From Sphingobacterium sp. CZ-2 (GTDB taxonomy: Bacteria > Bacteroidota > Bacteroidia > Sphingobacteriales > Sphingobacteriaceae): a stretch of DNA of 64,000 bases. The stretch is taken from the NCBI RefSeq assembly GCF_004526235.1, contig NZ_CP038159.1, forward strand, positions 2,790,001 to 2,854,000, given 5' to 3'. Each line of letters opens with the position of its first letter. Position 1 is the stretch's first letter. This document shows, in pieces, positions 53,074-61,966 of the stretch. A program made the translations under genes and the position numbers. The notes beneath the pieces were generated by a model. It made no database searches, was not told where the DNA came from, and saw only the letters and a list, made by a program, of their open reading frames with translations.

Positions 53074-53409
53074 TTATAAGGGTTTCAGAACTTCAATTTC
53101 GAAAGAAACTTTATCCCAACCGTGTTCCATGAATTGACGGATATTCTGGTGGTCGGTGCCTTGAGGATTTGCCAAGACTGCTTCATAGTGTTCGGCAAAC
53201 AATTTTAAGGTATCTTCCTTAGAAAGGTTGTTCAATTTAGCATAGGAAAGTACTTTGGCAGAACCTTGGTTCTGATCAGCTGCATTGTCCTGGTTGCCAT
53301 TGATAAAGGAAGACGCTCTATATTCGTAATGCTGTTCTATATAGTTTATAACATCCTTGAATTGTATGGATTTGTTCTCCAATTGTTGTAGTAGATTTGA
53401 TGTAGACAT
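53074..53409 (-). CDS. HopJ-family small protein
   Basis: A 111-residue soluble protein matching the family named after the Pseudomonas HopJ effector: SIQFKDVINYIEQHYEYRASSFINGNQDNAADQNQGSAKVLSYAKLNNLSKEDTLKLF. The same family is widespread in bacteria lacking type III secretion, so a housekeeping role is more likely than effector function. ATG 53409 is chosen; the open frame extends further upstream but crosses a terminator. Convergent with the photolyase gene, seven bases apart. Confidence 0.83.
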   Translation of the reverse strand: MSTSNLLQQLENKSIQFKDVINYIEQHYEYRASSFINGNQDNAADQNQGSAKVLSYAKLNNLSKEDTLKLFAEHYEAVLANPQGTDHQNIRQFMEHGWDKVSFEIEVLKPL

Positions 53410-53422
53410 TTTCAAATATAAG

Positions 53423-53448
53423 AAAAGAGGCGCCCTTTCGGACACCTC
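53423..53448 (-). terminator. Terminator of the 72-aa membrane protein gene
   Basis: On the minus strand arms 53448-53440 and 53435-53427 pair over nine bases with two wobbles, followed by TTTT. Confidence 0.72.
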
Positions 53449-53477
53449 TCTCATATAAATCTGAACATTTATGGGTA

Positions 53478-53696
53478 TTATTTTTTGCTGCCACCTCTTA
53501 GTAGCGCAACTAATAATAAAATAAATACTGCTCCTCCAACTATCCAAACCCAAGGTTGTGCGAACATATTGTTGTCGTCTTTGTCAATATCAACATTGAT
53601 GTCCATACCATTTTCTTGCGCAAATGCCTGAACAGACATCAATACAAACATAATTAATGCTAATGCGCGCGTTTTTAAAATCAACATATTTTTCAT
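53478..53696 (-). CDS. Small membrane protein with signal peptide and C-terminal TM
   Basis: A 72-residue protein: a signal peptide (cut after SVQAFAQ, ~residue 27), a short acidic loop (NGMDINVDIDKDDNN) and one membrane helix (WVWIVGGAVFILLLVALL) with a basic GGSKK tail. Probably a periplasm-facing acidic peptide anchored in the inner membrane. Unknown function. It lies downstream of the ECF sigma gene and before hopJ on the minus strand. Confidence 0.68.
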   Translation of the reverse strand: MKNMLILKTRALALIMFVLMSVQAFAQENGMDINVDIDKDDNNMFAQPWVWIVGGAVFILLLVALLRGGSKK

Positions 53697-53779
53697 ACTC
53701 GAAATATTAATAATTTATAGATTGAGTATTAAACATCTAAATTGAAAAATGGTTTGTTTTTCAGCCTTCCCTGGAAAAA

Positions 53780-54274
53780 TTATGGCGTGTAAACACCTAA
53801 TTTTTTCTTTAGCACCTTACGGATACTATGGATCCTCGTTTTTATAGTTCCCTCTTTTATAGCCATATAACTAGCAATCTCGTGGTATTTGAAGCCTTCT
53901 AGGTACATACTGAAAATTTTATAATTTTCATCTGATAAGGTTTTCATAGAATTATGGATATCATTGACCACAAATTTTGATTCCGCTTGATTCTTGGTGC
54001 TGCTGGACATATTTTGTGTATAGGAGATTTCTTTTTCCGCAATTCGATGTATGTTATCACGTCGGTATCTATTCAAATAAATGTTTTTCATGATGACATA
54101 TAACCAAGAAACGAGTTTTGGATGGTTAATAAATTTTTCCAAAGATTTAAGGGATCGGATAAAAGTTTCCTGTACCAGGTCGTCTTTTTCGGAAGGATCC
54201 TTTGTGAAGTTATTGGCGAGCCTTTTTAATACGGGGGAGTTTTCGAGGATAACATGTTCAATTTGCGTTTTCAT
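53780..54274 (-). CDS. ECF-type RNA polymerase sigma factor
   Basis: A 164-residue sigma-70-family factor with region 2 (DLVQETFIRSLKSLEKF ... SWLYVIMKNIYLNRYRRD) and region 4 (LEGFKYHEIASYMAIKEGTIKTRIHSIRKVLKKKL). ATG 54274 is preferred over a TTG seven codons upstream. No anti-sigma gene is next to it; the 72-aa membrane protein is the nearest gene on the same strand, but its sequence does not resemble a typical anti-sigma factor. Divergent from the two-component system. Confidence 0.9.
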   Translation of the reverse strand: MKTQIEHVILENSPVLKRLANNFTKDPSEKDDLVQETFIRSLKSLEKFINHPKLVSWLYVIMKNIYLNRYRRDNIHRIAEKEISYTQNMSSSTKNQAESKFVVNDIHNSMKTLSDENYKIFSMYLEGFKYHEIASYMAIKEGTIKTRIHSIRKVLKKKLGVYTP

Positions 54275-54655
54275 GATGAGTGATTTTAAGTTCAATTGTA
54301 CTTAATATAACGTATTGAAATTGAGTATGTTTTGCAAAAACGGGTTCCCTCTATAAAAAGGGTACTTATACGATAGAAAAAAAGTTATAAAACCTTTTTT
54401 GAATAAGATTGTTCCCTAATATTTACGTATTTCAATAAAATATAGGAGCAAAATACCTGAAATATGTTTTTAAATACGGTAAATACCTATTCATAATCAT
54501 GAGGTTAGGGAGAAAAGAATATTAATGCTTAAATTTAATGGTTTTTTGAGAATAACCTATTCTTAAAATTCATCCAGATGGGGTAATCAAAATCACTACA
54601 TCTAACCTATATGTTAATTATTTGAATCTTTTCAATAATTATTAATAAGAAAATC
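54275..54655. other. Divergent regulatory region without a clear gene
   Basis: This 381-base AT-rich region separates the ECF sigma gene from the histidine kinase gene. The word AAATAC occurs three times near 54451-54515, and TAACCTAT occurs twice (near 54553 and 54605). A short GAATA...TATTC inverted repeat lies near 54551-54565. No perfect TTG/TAnnTTTG promoter was seen, which would fit use of an alternative sigma factor. Confidence 0.35.
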
Positions 54656-55738
54656 ATGCAAACCTCGGAAAACGAATTTACGAATGAAAATGCAAATAAG
54701 GGTCAATATTCCTTGTTTGAAGATGAATCTGAGCGGGATGAATTATGTTTTGATATCTTTTTCAAAGATGGTCCATTCGCTATCATCATATTAGATCGTT
54801 TTTTCCAGGTTAATAAGGTTAATGAAAAGTTTACAGAGATCTTTTCTCAATCCAGTGCACAGTCGTACGGTAGGAGTATCTACGAGTTTTTACATTCAGA
54901 GGATGCACTCAAATTAAAATCCATATTCGAGAATCGGGATTCCATCAAATCGCCCTTACTTCTTCATCTTCATTTTATCAATAAGAAGGGAAATGGCTTT
55001 TTCAAGATGGATACTTACGTCAAAAAATATACAAATCGCTTGGATGAGGTGATGTATTGTTTATTGATGTTCGATCAGGAATTCTGTCCGGATCCGGATT
55101 GGATGGATGTGAAACAGGAGGTCTATAAATCCATTGTTGATACCCAAGAACAGGAGAGGAAGCGGATTGGGCATCAATTGCACGATAGTGTGGCCCAATT
55201 ATTATATGCAACAAGGTTAAACTTAGAGCATTTCGCCCAAGAAAACCATGAACATGCTGCCATAATTCGTCCTATAAAGAAGATGTTGAATGATGCCATT
55301 CATGAGGTTCGGAATGTATCGATTGATCTGGTACCCTCTGTATTGCATGCATTTGGTTTGAAAGCAGCGGTAACTGCCATGACGGAGCGCATTTCCATGC
55401 CTGATTTTACGGTAGAAACGAGTCTTCCAATTGGTGTGGAGGAACTGGATAAAGATATGAAGCTGGTTATTTACCGCATAGTTCAAGAGCTTTTGAATAA
55501 TACCTTGAAACATTCTTCAGCAAATAGGGTGCAGATTATTATTCGAAATGGACAGGATCAGTTGGAAATTGAAGTTAAGGATAATGGGCAAGGCTTTCCT
55601 TCAGATCTCAAAGAGAGTAAGCGGATGGGCAGCGGCCTTCGCACGATAGAAAACAGAACAGATTTATATAAGGGAAAATTATCAGTTATAAGTTCAGACA
55701 AAGGATCGTCGGTGTTAGTAACGTTAAATAAGGATTAG
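54656..55738 (+). CDS. NarL-type PAS histidine kinase
   Basis: A 360-residue soluble sensor kinase: a PAS domain (~35-150, FAIIILDRFFQVNKVNEKFTEIF ... FKMDTYVKKYTN), a HisKA_3 dimerisation domain with RKRIGHQLHDSVAQLL (phospho-accepting H176), and an HATPase domain (LVIYRIVQELLNNTLKHS and DNGQGFPSD). No membrane segment is seen, so the signal is intracellular, perhaps redox or a small ligand. It starts two bases before the response regulator gene. Confidence 0.93.
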   Translation: MQTSENEFTNENANKGQYSLFEDESERDELCFDIFFKDGPFAIIILDRFFQVNKVNEKFTEIFSQSSAQSYGRSIYEFLHSEDALKLKSIFENRDSIKSPLLLHLHFINKKGNGFFKMDTYVKKYTNRLDEVMYCLLMFDQEFCPDPDWMDVKQEVYKSIVDTQEQERKRIGHQLHDSVAQLLYATRLNLEHFAQENHEHAAIIRPIKKMLNDAIHEVRNVSIDLVPSVLHAFGLKAAVTAMTERISMPDFTVETSLPIGVEELDKDMKLVIYRIVQELLNNTLKHSSANRVQIIIRNGQDQLEIEVKDNGQGFPSDLKESKRMGSGLRTIENRTDLYKGKLSVISSDKGSSVLVTLNKD

Positions 55739-55740
55739 AA

Positions 55741-56400
55741 ATGGCAGAAGTGAAAATATTATTAGCAGAAGATCATCTTGTGGTGAGGAATGGAATAAAA
55801 TTGTTGTTAGACTCACAACCTAACTTTGAGGTGGTGGCTGATGTGAACAATGGAAAAGAAGTGTTGGATTTATTATATGCAGGTTTGGATACCCATATTA
55901 TTCTTACGGACCTGAGTATGAATGATATGGATGGGATTCAATTGATTGCTGAGGTGAACGAGAAGTTTCCGGATATTAAAGTGGTTGTACTGACCATGCT
56001 GAACTGTGAACAGCATGTCACCAAATCTTTCGAATTAGGTGCCAAAGGATACTTGGTGAAGAATGTCGCTTCAGATGAGCTGGTGTTCTGCATCAATCAT
56101 ATTGCTAAAGGTGGCCGGTATCTATGTGAGGAAATATCCATGCAGCTCCTACAGAAAATGATTGATAAAAATAATCATAAATCGCTACAGATCGACCCAA
56201 CAGAACTTGATTTGACATCAAGAGAAATGGAAGTGTTGGAACTGTTGGGCGAAGGTTATACCAACCTAGAGATTTCAAAGAAATTATTTTTAAGTAAACG
56301 GACAGTGGAAGGACATCGTCAAAACCTGATCGATAAGACCAAATCAAAAAATACCCCTGCATTGATTAAGTTTGCTATTCAAAACGGCCTTATTCAATAA
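55741..56400 (+). CDS. LuxR/NarL-family response regulator
   Basis: A 219-residue regulator: receiver domain with acidic pocket LLAEDH, phospho-acceptor D57 in LTDLSMND and K in GAKGYLVKN, then a C-terminal LuxR-type helix-turn-helix (LTSREMEVLELLGEGYTNLEISKKLFLSKRTVEGH). It forms an operon with the kinase; ligD starts 46 bases after its stop, with no terminator between. Confidence 0.94.
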   Translation: MAEVKILLAEDHLVVRNGIKLLLDSQPNFEVVADVNNGKEVLDLLYAGLDTHIILTDLSMNDMDGIQLIAEVNEKFPDIKVVVLTMLNCEQHVTKSFELGAKGYLVKNVASDELVFCINHIAKGGRYLCEEISMQLLQKMIDKNNHKSLQIDPTELDLTSREMEVLELLGEGYTNLEISKKLFLSKRTVEGHRQNLIDKTKSKNTPALIKFAIQNGLIQ

Positions 56401-56413
56401 AAAGAAAACCATT

Positions 56414-56457
56414 AGCTTAAGCCCGTGTTCTTTTAAAAAAAAGGACATGGGAAAGCT
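56414..56457 (+). promoter_or_regulatory. Hairpin covering the ligD start codon
   Basis: Arms 56422-56434 and 56439-56451 pair over 13 bases with two wobbles around AAAA, extended by AGCTT/AAGCT (56414-56418 and 56453-56457). The right arm includes the AAGGAC region before the ATG (56447-56449) and the ATG itself, so the stem could hide the ribosome entry site of ligD in transcripts coming from the response regulator gene. Confidence 0.6.
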
Positions 56458-58918
56458 TGATCTATACCAAAAGAAAAGAGATTTTTCGAAAACTGCCGAA
56501 CCTTCAGAAAATGGATTGAAAGATTCATCTTCGAAGTTGATCTTTACGGTACAACGACATCATGCGTCGAGATTGCACTATGATTTTAGATTAGAGATCG
56601 ATGGGGTTCTGAAAAGTTGGGCTGTACCCAAAGGTCCCTCGTTAAATCCCAAAGATCGAAGACTTGCTGTTGAAGTGGAGGATCATCCCTTAAGTTATGC
56701 TGATTTTGAAGGCAGTATTCCCAAAGGCAACTATGGGGCTGGAACGGTCGTGGTTTTTGATTCGGGAACCTATGATCTGGTTGCAGCAAAGAATGAAAAA
56801 GAATTCTTAAAACAATGGAAAGAAGGATCCATTAAGTTCGAATTGCATGGGGAAAAATTGAAAGGGGAATTTGCGTTGGTTCGGATGAAAGGGGATGATC
56901 CAACTAACTGGTTATTGATCAAGCATAAGGATGAATATGCCGTAGAAAAAGGGTATGATGCAGAGGATTTTATAGCGGCATCGGTTAAAAAAGATGGGAA
57001 AACCTTTAAGAAAGAAGGTACATCTATTAAAAAAAAAGCCCAATCCCTAGCTCCAATGTTAACCAAATTATCGCCTGATCTACCAGATGGAGCGGAATGG
57101 ATCTACGAAAAAAAGTTTGATGGATTTCGAATTTTAGCCGAAAAAAATGGAGAGAAAACCAATCTTTATTCTAGAAACGGCAATCTGTTGAATAAACAAT
57201 ATCCCAGTATCGTAAAAGCTTTAGCAGAAATTGACAAGGATTTTGTTTTAGATGGCGAACTGGTCATTGAGAACAAACAGAACCAATCCCAATTTCAATT
57301 ATTGAAATCTGGCGAACCTATTGCAGCCGGGCTAAGCCTTAATTACTATGTTTTTGATATGTTGAGTTTGGATGGGAATGATCTCCGCGACTTTGAATTG
57401 GAAAACCGGAAAGAATTGTTGAGATTATTTCTGGAAAAGGTCAAAGCTAAACAAATCTATTTTGTGCCCAGTTTGGACTTGCAAGTGGATAATATGCTGG
57501 TTCATGCAGAAGAAAATAAGTGGGAGGGGGTGATTGCCAAGGATAAAACCAGTACCTATCTTTCGGGGAAAAGAAGTTCTTCCTGGCTGAAGATAAAGTT
57601 ACGGAATACACAAGAAGCCATTATCTGTGGTTACACGGCTCCTCAAGGTGGGCGGAAATATTTTGGAGCATTGGTATTGGGAGTTATGGAAAAGGGGGAG
57701 CTCCTTTATATCGGAAATTGTGGTACGGGTTTCAATGATGATTCTTTAAAAGAATTACATGGTAGCTTTAGTAAGCTTATTCGGAAAACTAAGCCTTTTC
57801 CAGCTGCTGAGAAAATAGCTAAAGAAAGGGAAGTGACCTGGTTATCACCAAAATTGGTCTGTGACGTTTATTATTCTGAATGGACAATGGATAGACATCT
57901 TAGACATCCGGTTTATAAAGGATTGCGAGCAGATAAATCAGCTGAAGAAACAAAGCTGGAAGTTATTGAGCCACAAGAAACAGAGAAGGGCAGTGCTATG
58001 GAAAAGGAGAAATTAGCTAACGAAAAGGAATTGGTTTTTGGAAAGAAAAAGGTTTCCTTGACAAATCTGAATAAAATTTACTGGCCAGAAGAGCAGATCA
58101 GTAAAGGGGAGATGTTAAGTTATTATGAGCAGATTGCTGATTTTATATTGCCTTATCTGAAAGATAAGCCCATTTCCTTGAACCGATATCCGAATGGGAT
58201 TGACAAACCGGGATTCTTTCAGAAGGATGTGGAACCCAAACAATTACCGAGTTGGGTAAAGACGACAGAAATCTACTCCAAGAGCACAGAGAAGACCATA
58301 GATTATCTGCTTTGTAATGATGTGGCCAGTTTGTTATTTATAGCAAACCTAGGTTCGATTGAAATCAATCCTTGGTTATCGACCTATAAAAAACCAGAAA
58401 AGCCCCAATTTGCTGTTTTGGATCTGGATCCCAATGGAGCAGATTTTAAGGAGGTGGTTCAAGTGGCCTTGAGCTGTCATGATATATTAAACAATGCAGA
58501 TGTTCCACATTATATCAAAACTTCCGGATCAAGTGGCTTGCATATTTATATGAATATGGATCAGAAGTATGATTACGAATTGGTGCGGGATTTTGTCCAA
58601 TTATTGGCAGAAATGCTGCAATCCGCGCACCCAGACACCACTAGTATCATTAGAGATCCTAAAAAACGAAAAAACCTGATCTATCTTGATTACCTGCAGA
58701 ACAAGCAGGGGCAAACCATCGCCGCCCCTTATTCTGTACGGCCAAAGCCTGGTGCAACGGTCAGTGCCCCTTTACATTGGGAAGAAGTTAATGAGGAATT
58801 ATCCATTAAGGATTTTGATATCTTCAATATGCCAAAGCGCTTGAAAGACTTAGCAGATCCTTGGGAAAACATCTGGAAGGATACAGTGGATCTCAAAGCT
58901 GCAATCAAGAAATTCTAA
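56447..58918 (+). CDS. ligD: ATP-dependent DNA ligase D (NHEJ)
   Basis: An 823-residue multifunctional enzyme for non-homologous end joining with Ku. Order: 3'-phosphoesterase domain (FTVQRHHASRLHYDFRLEID ... GTVVVFDSGTY), ligase domain with active-site K223 in EKKFDGF, and OB-fold; then the polymerase/primase domain (YWPEEQISKGEMLSYYEQIADFILPYL, LDLDPNGADF with catalytic Asp residues, SGSSGLHIYM). All three activities are present in one chain. ATG 56447 is preferred because it follows AAGGAC and precedes MGKLDLYQKKRDF. Its stop is two bases from the convergent ku stop. Confidence 0.95.
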   Translation: MGKLDLYQKKRDFSKTAEPSENGLKDSSSKLIFTVQRHHASRLHYDFRLEIDGVLKSWAVPKGPSLNPKDRRLAVEVEDHPLSYADFEGSIPKGNYGAGTVVVFDSGTYDLVAAKNEKEFLKQWKEGSIKFELHGEKLKGEFALVRMKGDDPTNWLLIKHKDEYAVEKGYDAEDFIAASVKKDGKTFKKEGTSIKKKAQSLAPMLTKLSPDLPDGAEWIYEKKFDGFRILAEKNGEKTNLYSRNGNLLNKQYPSIVKALAEIDKDFVLDGELVIENKQNQSQFQLLKSGEPIAAGLSLNYYVFDMLSLDGNDLRDFELENRKELLRLFLEKVKAKQIYFVPSLDLQVDNMLVHAEENKWEGVIAKDKTSTYLSGKRSSSWLKIKLRNTQEAIICGYTAPQGGRKYFGALVLGVMEKGELLYIGNCGTGFNDDSLKELHGSFSKLIRKTKPFPAAEKIAKEREVTWLSPKLVCDVYYSEWTMDRHLRHPVYKGLRADKSAEETKLEVIEPQETEKGSAMEKEKLANEKELVFGKKKVSLTNLNKIYWPEEQISKGEMLSYYEQIADFILPYLKDKPISLNRYPNGIDKPGFFQKDVEPKQLPSWVKTTEIYSKSTEKTIDYLLCNDVASLLFIANLGSIEINPWLSTYKKPEKPQFAVLDLDPNGADFKEVVQVALSCHDILNNADVPHYIKTSGSSGLHIYMNMDQKYDYELVRDFVQLLAEMLQSAHPDTTSIIRDPKKRKNLIYLDYLQNKQGQTIAAPYSVRPKPGATVSAPLHWEEVNEELSIKDFDIFNMPKRLKDLADPWENIWKDTVDLKAAIKKF

Positions 58919-58920
58919 TC

Positions 58921-59676
58921 TTAGGCCAAACTCGCTTTAAGTTTTTCGAGTAGATCAGAAGCCTTGGTATTTTCCACATTGATCTTTCGAATAGTGGCTC
59001 TTTTTCCTTTGCTCTTTTGCTGGATGATCTTCATCAATTCCTTGCTGTATTCGTTTTTGAAGTCTTTGATGTCGAATTCCTTGCTGTTCATTTTGATCAG
59101 CTGCATGGCCATGTCCATCTCAGCCTTACTGATTCGAGCAGATGAAGGTATCTTCAATTCCTCTGGATTGCGAATCTCCTCTTCAAAGCGGATTTTATTT
59201 AAAACCAGGACATTATCAGAAGCTTTGATGATCGCCAAATTTTCTACATTTCGCATCACAAAGCTTCCTAATCCGGCGGTTTTACTTTTCTCAAGGGCTT
59301 TCAATAATAATTGATAAGCTTTCTCACCTGATTTTTGGGGCTCTAGGTAATAGGGTGTATCAAAATAGATGCTGTCTACTTCTTGGAGTTTAACGAACGA
59401 TTGAAGGTTTATCATCTTGTTTTTTTCGGGCATGGCTTCTTCAAAATCTGCATCCTCCAACACGATATATTTGTCTTTCAGCATAAAGCCCTTCACTATA
59501 TTTTCCCATTTTACTTCCTTGCCTGTCTGCTCATTGACGCGTTTATATTTTATATTAGCATGGTCTTTTCGATCCAGCATATCGAAATCCAAACTACTGG
59601 TTTGGGTTGCACTATAAATCTTGATCGGAATGTTTACCAGTCCAAAACCGATGGCTCCTGTCCAAATTGCTCTCAT
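58921..59676 (-). CDS. ku: Ku protein (NHEJ)
   Basis: A 251-residue bacterial Ku homologue that binds broken DNA ends and recruits LigD. Starts MRAIWTGAIGFGLVNIPIKIYSAT, the usual family start; contains KRVNEQTGKEVKWENIVKGF and PSSARISKAEMDMAMQLIKMN. Length fits. It faces ligD tail-to-tail with two bases between the stop codons; no terminator separates them, so the two transcripts probably overlap. Confidence 0.95.
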   Translation of the reverse strand: MRAIWTGAIGFGLVNIPIKIYSATQTSSLDFDMLDRKDHANIKYKRVNEQTGKEVKWENIVKGFMLKDKYIVLEDADFEEAMPEKNKMINLQSFVKLQEVDSIYFDTPYYLEPQKSGEKAYQLLLKALEKSKTAGLGSFVMRNVENLAIIKASDNVLVLNKIRFEEEIRNPEELKIPSSARISKAEMDMAMQLIKMNSKEFDIKDFKNEYSKELMKIIQQKSKGKRATIRKINVENTKASDLLEKLKASLA

Positions 59677-59740
59677 ATCTTCTTTTTTTTATTAACAAAC
59701 GAAACCCCATTTTGGTTGTTCTCCCTAAAAAACAAAACAG

Positions 59741-60271
59741 ATGTTCAAAATTGACCATGGAAAATTAAATACGATTGCTGAAGAACTTCAGGCTCGAAAG
59801 CTCAAACTTGCATTGACAGAAAGTATGACCGGAGGATTTATGTCTTCTGTTTGGAGTTTACAGACCGAGGCAGGGGATTATTTGATGGGTAATTTGGTCT
59901 GTTTTAATGAAGCTGTTAAAGTCGACGTACTTGGGGTTCCTCAAGAATTGATTGCACAATTTACGGCTGAATCGATGGAAGTGACCGAAGCCATGTTGGT
60001 CGGATTGAAGAAGCTATTTAAGGCCGATGTGTTTTGTGCCATTACGGGTTTGGCTTATCAAGGAAAAGAAAAGCACCCTACAGCTGAACCGGGGGATGTC
60101 TTTTTGGCGGTGAGTTTTGGAAGCAGGATGCTCCAACGGAAATTGAAATTCCATGCCAGAAATGCAGGGGATATATATATCCAAAGCTTCAATGCCGGCA
60201 TGGAAATGATTGGAGAACTTCTTGGTTTAAATAGTGATCCTACCACCTGTAACAGGGATAGTTGCTCCTGA
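59741..60271 (+). CDS. CinA-family (nicotinamide-nucleotide amidase-like) protein
   Basis: A 176-residue protein matching the CinA C-terminal domain: KLKLALTESMTGGFMSSVWSL with the catalytic Ser in ESMTGG, and FCAITGLAYQG in place of the usual AITGIAGPGG. It lacks the N-terminal CinA domain, like the PncC type, which deamidates NMN for NAD recycling. The altered GLAYQG motif makes the exact activity uncertain. Divergent from ku; its 3' end overlaps the SDR gene by 45 bases. Confidence 0.85.
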   Translation: MFKIDHGKLNTIAEELQARKLKLALTESMTGGFMSSVWSLQTEAGDYLMGNLVCFNEAVKVDVLGVPQELIAQFTAESMEVTEAMLVGLKKLFKADVFCAITGLAYQGKEKHPTAEPGDVFLAVSFGSRMLQRKLKFHARNAGDIYIQSFNAGMEMIGELLGLNSDPTTCNRDSCS

Positions 60272-61117
60272 AACATAAGATGCAGCTGCGGTTGCTAAAA
60301 ATACAAACACAGGCGCTATTTCTGCTGGTTGCCCCGGTCTTCCGATCGGTGTATTGTCCCCAAAGTTTTCGTGGTCAGGGATGGTACTTGGAATCAAAGG
60401 CGTCCATACAGGACCTGGTGCTACGGCATTTACCCGAATACCATTTCCATCCTCTAAGAATTTCTGCGCAAGATTGGACGTGAAATTCTGTATAGCGGCT
60501 TTGCTCGCTGCATAAGGAATCAACGTAGGATTGGGGTCATAGGCATTAACTGAAGTGGTGTTGATGATACTCCCTCCAGGTCTGATATGTTTTAAAGCGT
60601 GTTTTACCAAGTAGAACATGGCGCTCAAATTGGTTTCAAAAGTCTTATTCCATTCCTCTGCTGTAATTTCTTCCAGGGTTTTATAAGACATCTGATAGGC
60701 GGCATTGTTGACCAAAATATCGATCATCTTAAACTCATCTACTGCGGCATCGATTAATTTCTTACAGGTTTCTTCCTCTCGGATATCTCCTTTAAAGAGT
60801 AAGGCTCTTTTTCCTGCCTTTTCAACCCAATATTTACAGTCTTCAGCATCTTCATCCTCCACATCATCCTTATAGGCAATAACAATATCAGCTCCTTCAC
60901 GTGCCATAGCAATTGCCGTAGCTTTGCCAATACCCGAATCACCACCGGTTATAACCGCTACTTTCCCTGTTAATAACCCATTACCCTCATAGCTCTGTTC
61001 GCCATGGTCAGGTTTTGGATCCATGAGTTTTGTCTCACCGGGAGGTTTTTGATCTTGTTTCTTGAAAGGGGGGGTAGGGTATAAATCTTCAGGATTGCCT
61101 TCTGTTCTAGTTTCCAT
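60227..61117 (-). CDS. SDR-family oxidoreductase (GSP39/YghA-like)
   Basis: A 296-residue NAD(P)-dependent dehydrogenase. An N-terminal extension of ~45 residues (Pro/Lys-rich, YPTPPFKKQDQKPPGETKLMDP) is typical of the general stress protein 39/YghA group. The Rossmann motif TGGDSGIG, NNAAYQ, and the catalytic Tyr-Lys in IPYAASKAA are present, with the Ser in INTTSVNAY. Substrate unknown; homologues are stress-induced. Overlaps the CinA gene tail-to-tail by 45 bases. Confidence 0.9.
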   Translation of the reverse strand: METRTEGNPEDLYPTPPFKKQDQKPPGETKLMDPKPDHGEQSYEGNGLLTGKVAVITGGDSGIGKATAIAMAREGADIVIAYKDDVEDEDAEDCKYWVEKAGKRALLFKGDIREEETCKKLIDAAVDEFKMIDILVNNAAYQMSYKTLEEITAEEWNKTFETNLSAMFYLVKHALKHIRPGGSIINTTSVNAYDPNPTLIPYAASKAAIQNFTSNLAQKFLEDGNGIRVNAVAPGPVWTPLIPSTIPDHENFGDNTPIGRPGQPAEIAPVFVFLATAAASYVSGATIPVTGGRITI

Positions 61118-61267
61118 ATTCTTTTTGATTAATTATTATATAAGTATGATGATAAGGCGAATAGGCCTATAAGTAATGAACAATTCTTTAAATGATTGGT
61201 TCAGATAAATATGAAATGCCTATTCAATCCTTGATAAATTGGTAAAGCCTCATTAAAAATTGATGTT

Positions 61268-61951
61268 ATGGAAGGTAAAAGCTTATACGAAATTCTTTTT
61301 GACGGTGTAGAGCCTAGTTTCTTATATGAAATTGGTTTTCGGACACTTTTTATGTTTTTGTTAATCGTAATGATGTTACGGGTATCAGGCAGAAGAGGTG
61401 TTCGACAGTTAACCTTATTTGAAGTCGCCATTATCTTAGGATTGGGTTCAGCAGCAGGCGATCCCATGTTTCAGGATGACTTTCCCTTGGTCCATGCTAT
61501 CATTGTATTCATTATCGTGATCAGCCTCTATAAACTTCTGACCTGGTTGGTAGCCAAATATGATTTTTTTACGCGGATGCTGGAAGGTAAAGCCCTGGTG
61601 ATTGTAAGAGATGGAGAGTTTGCTGTAACCGAGGAAAATAAGAGTACATTTTCCAAAACAGAGTTTTTCTCAGAATTGAGGAATGCCTCTATTGAGCATT
61701 TGGGCCAGGTAAGGATAGCTGTTTTGGAAACAGACGGCTCCTTAAGTGTGCTCAGATACGCTGATTCCGAGGTGAAATATGGGCTTCCGATTTTCCCGGA
61801 TGATTATAAGGAGTTCGAACAACAACCAACTGCGGGAACTCCCATTGCTTGTATGTACTGTGGGCATGTAATTTTCGATGAGAAGCCATTAGAATGCCCG
61901 ACATGTAACCATCGCAAATTTGCCAAAGCGATGAATAAAAAATATTGTTGA
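61268..61951 (+). CDS. DUF421 (YetF-like) membrane protein with C-terminal zinc ribbon
   Basis: A 227-residue protein: three N-terminal membrane helices (~20-85), the DUF421 domain (KALVIVRDGEFAVTEENKSTFSKTEFFSELRNASIEHLGQVRIAVLETDGSLSV), and an added C-terminal CMYCGH...CPTCNH segment (~200-217) with two CxxC/H pairs that likely bind zinc. The ribbon is not part of every member of the family. Role unknown; B. subtilis relatives are linked to sporulation and spore DNA uptake, but this is not transferable here. Confidence 0.85.
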   Translation: MEGKSLYEILFDGVEPSFLYEIGFRTLFMFLLIVMMLRVSGRRGVRQLTLFEVAIILGLGSAAGDPMFQDDFPLVHAIIVFIIVISLYKLLTWLVAKYDFFTRMLEGKALVIVRDGEFAVTEENKSTFSKTEFFSELRNASIEHLGQVRIAVLETDGSLSVLRYADSEVKYGLPIFPDDYKEFEQQPTAGTPIACMYCGHVIFDEKPLECPTCNHRKFAKAMNKKYC

Positions 61952-61966
61952 GAGAAAGTAGCTTTT

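Noticed and set aside
53074..53409. Type III secretion effector (HopJ)
   Set aside because: The family name is historical; no secretion system is present and the family is widespread in non-pathogens.
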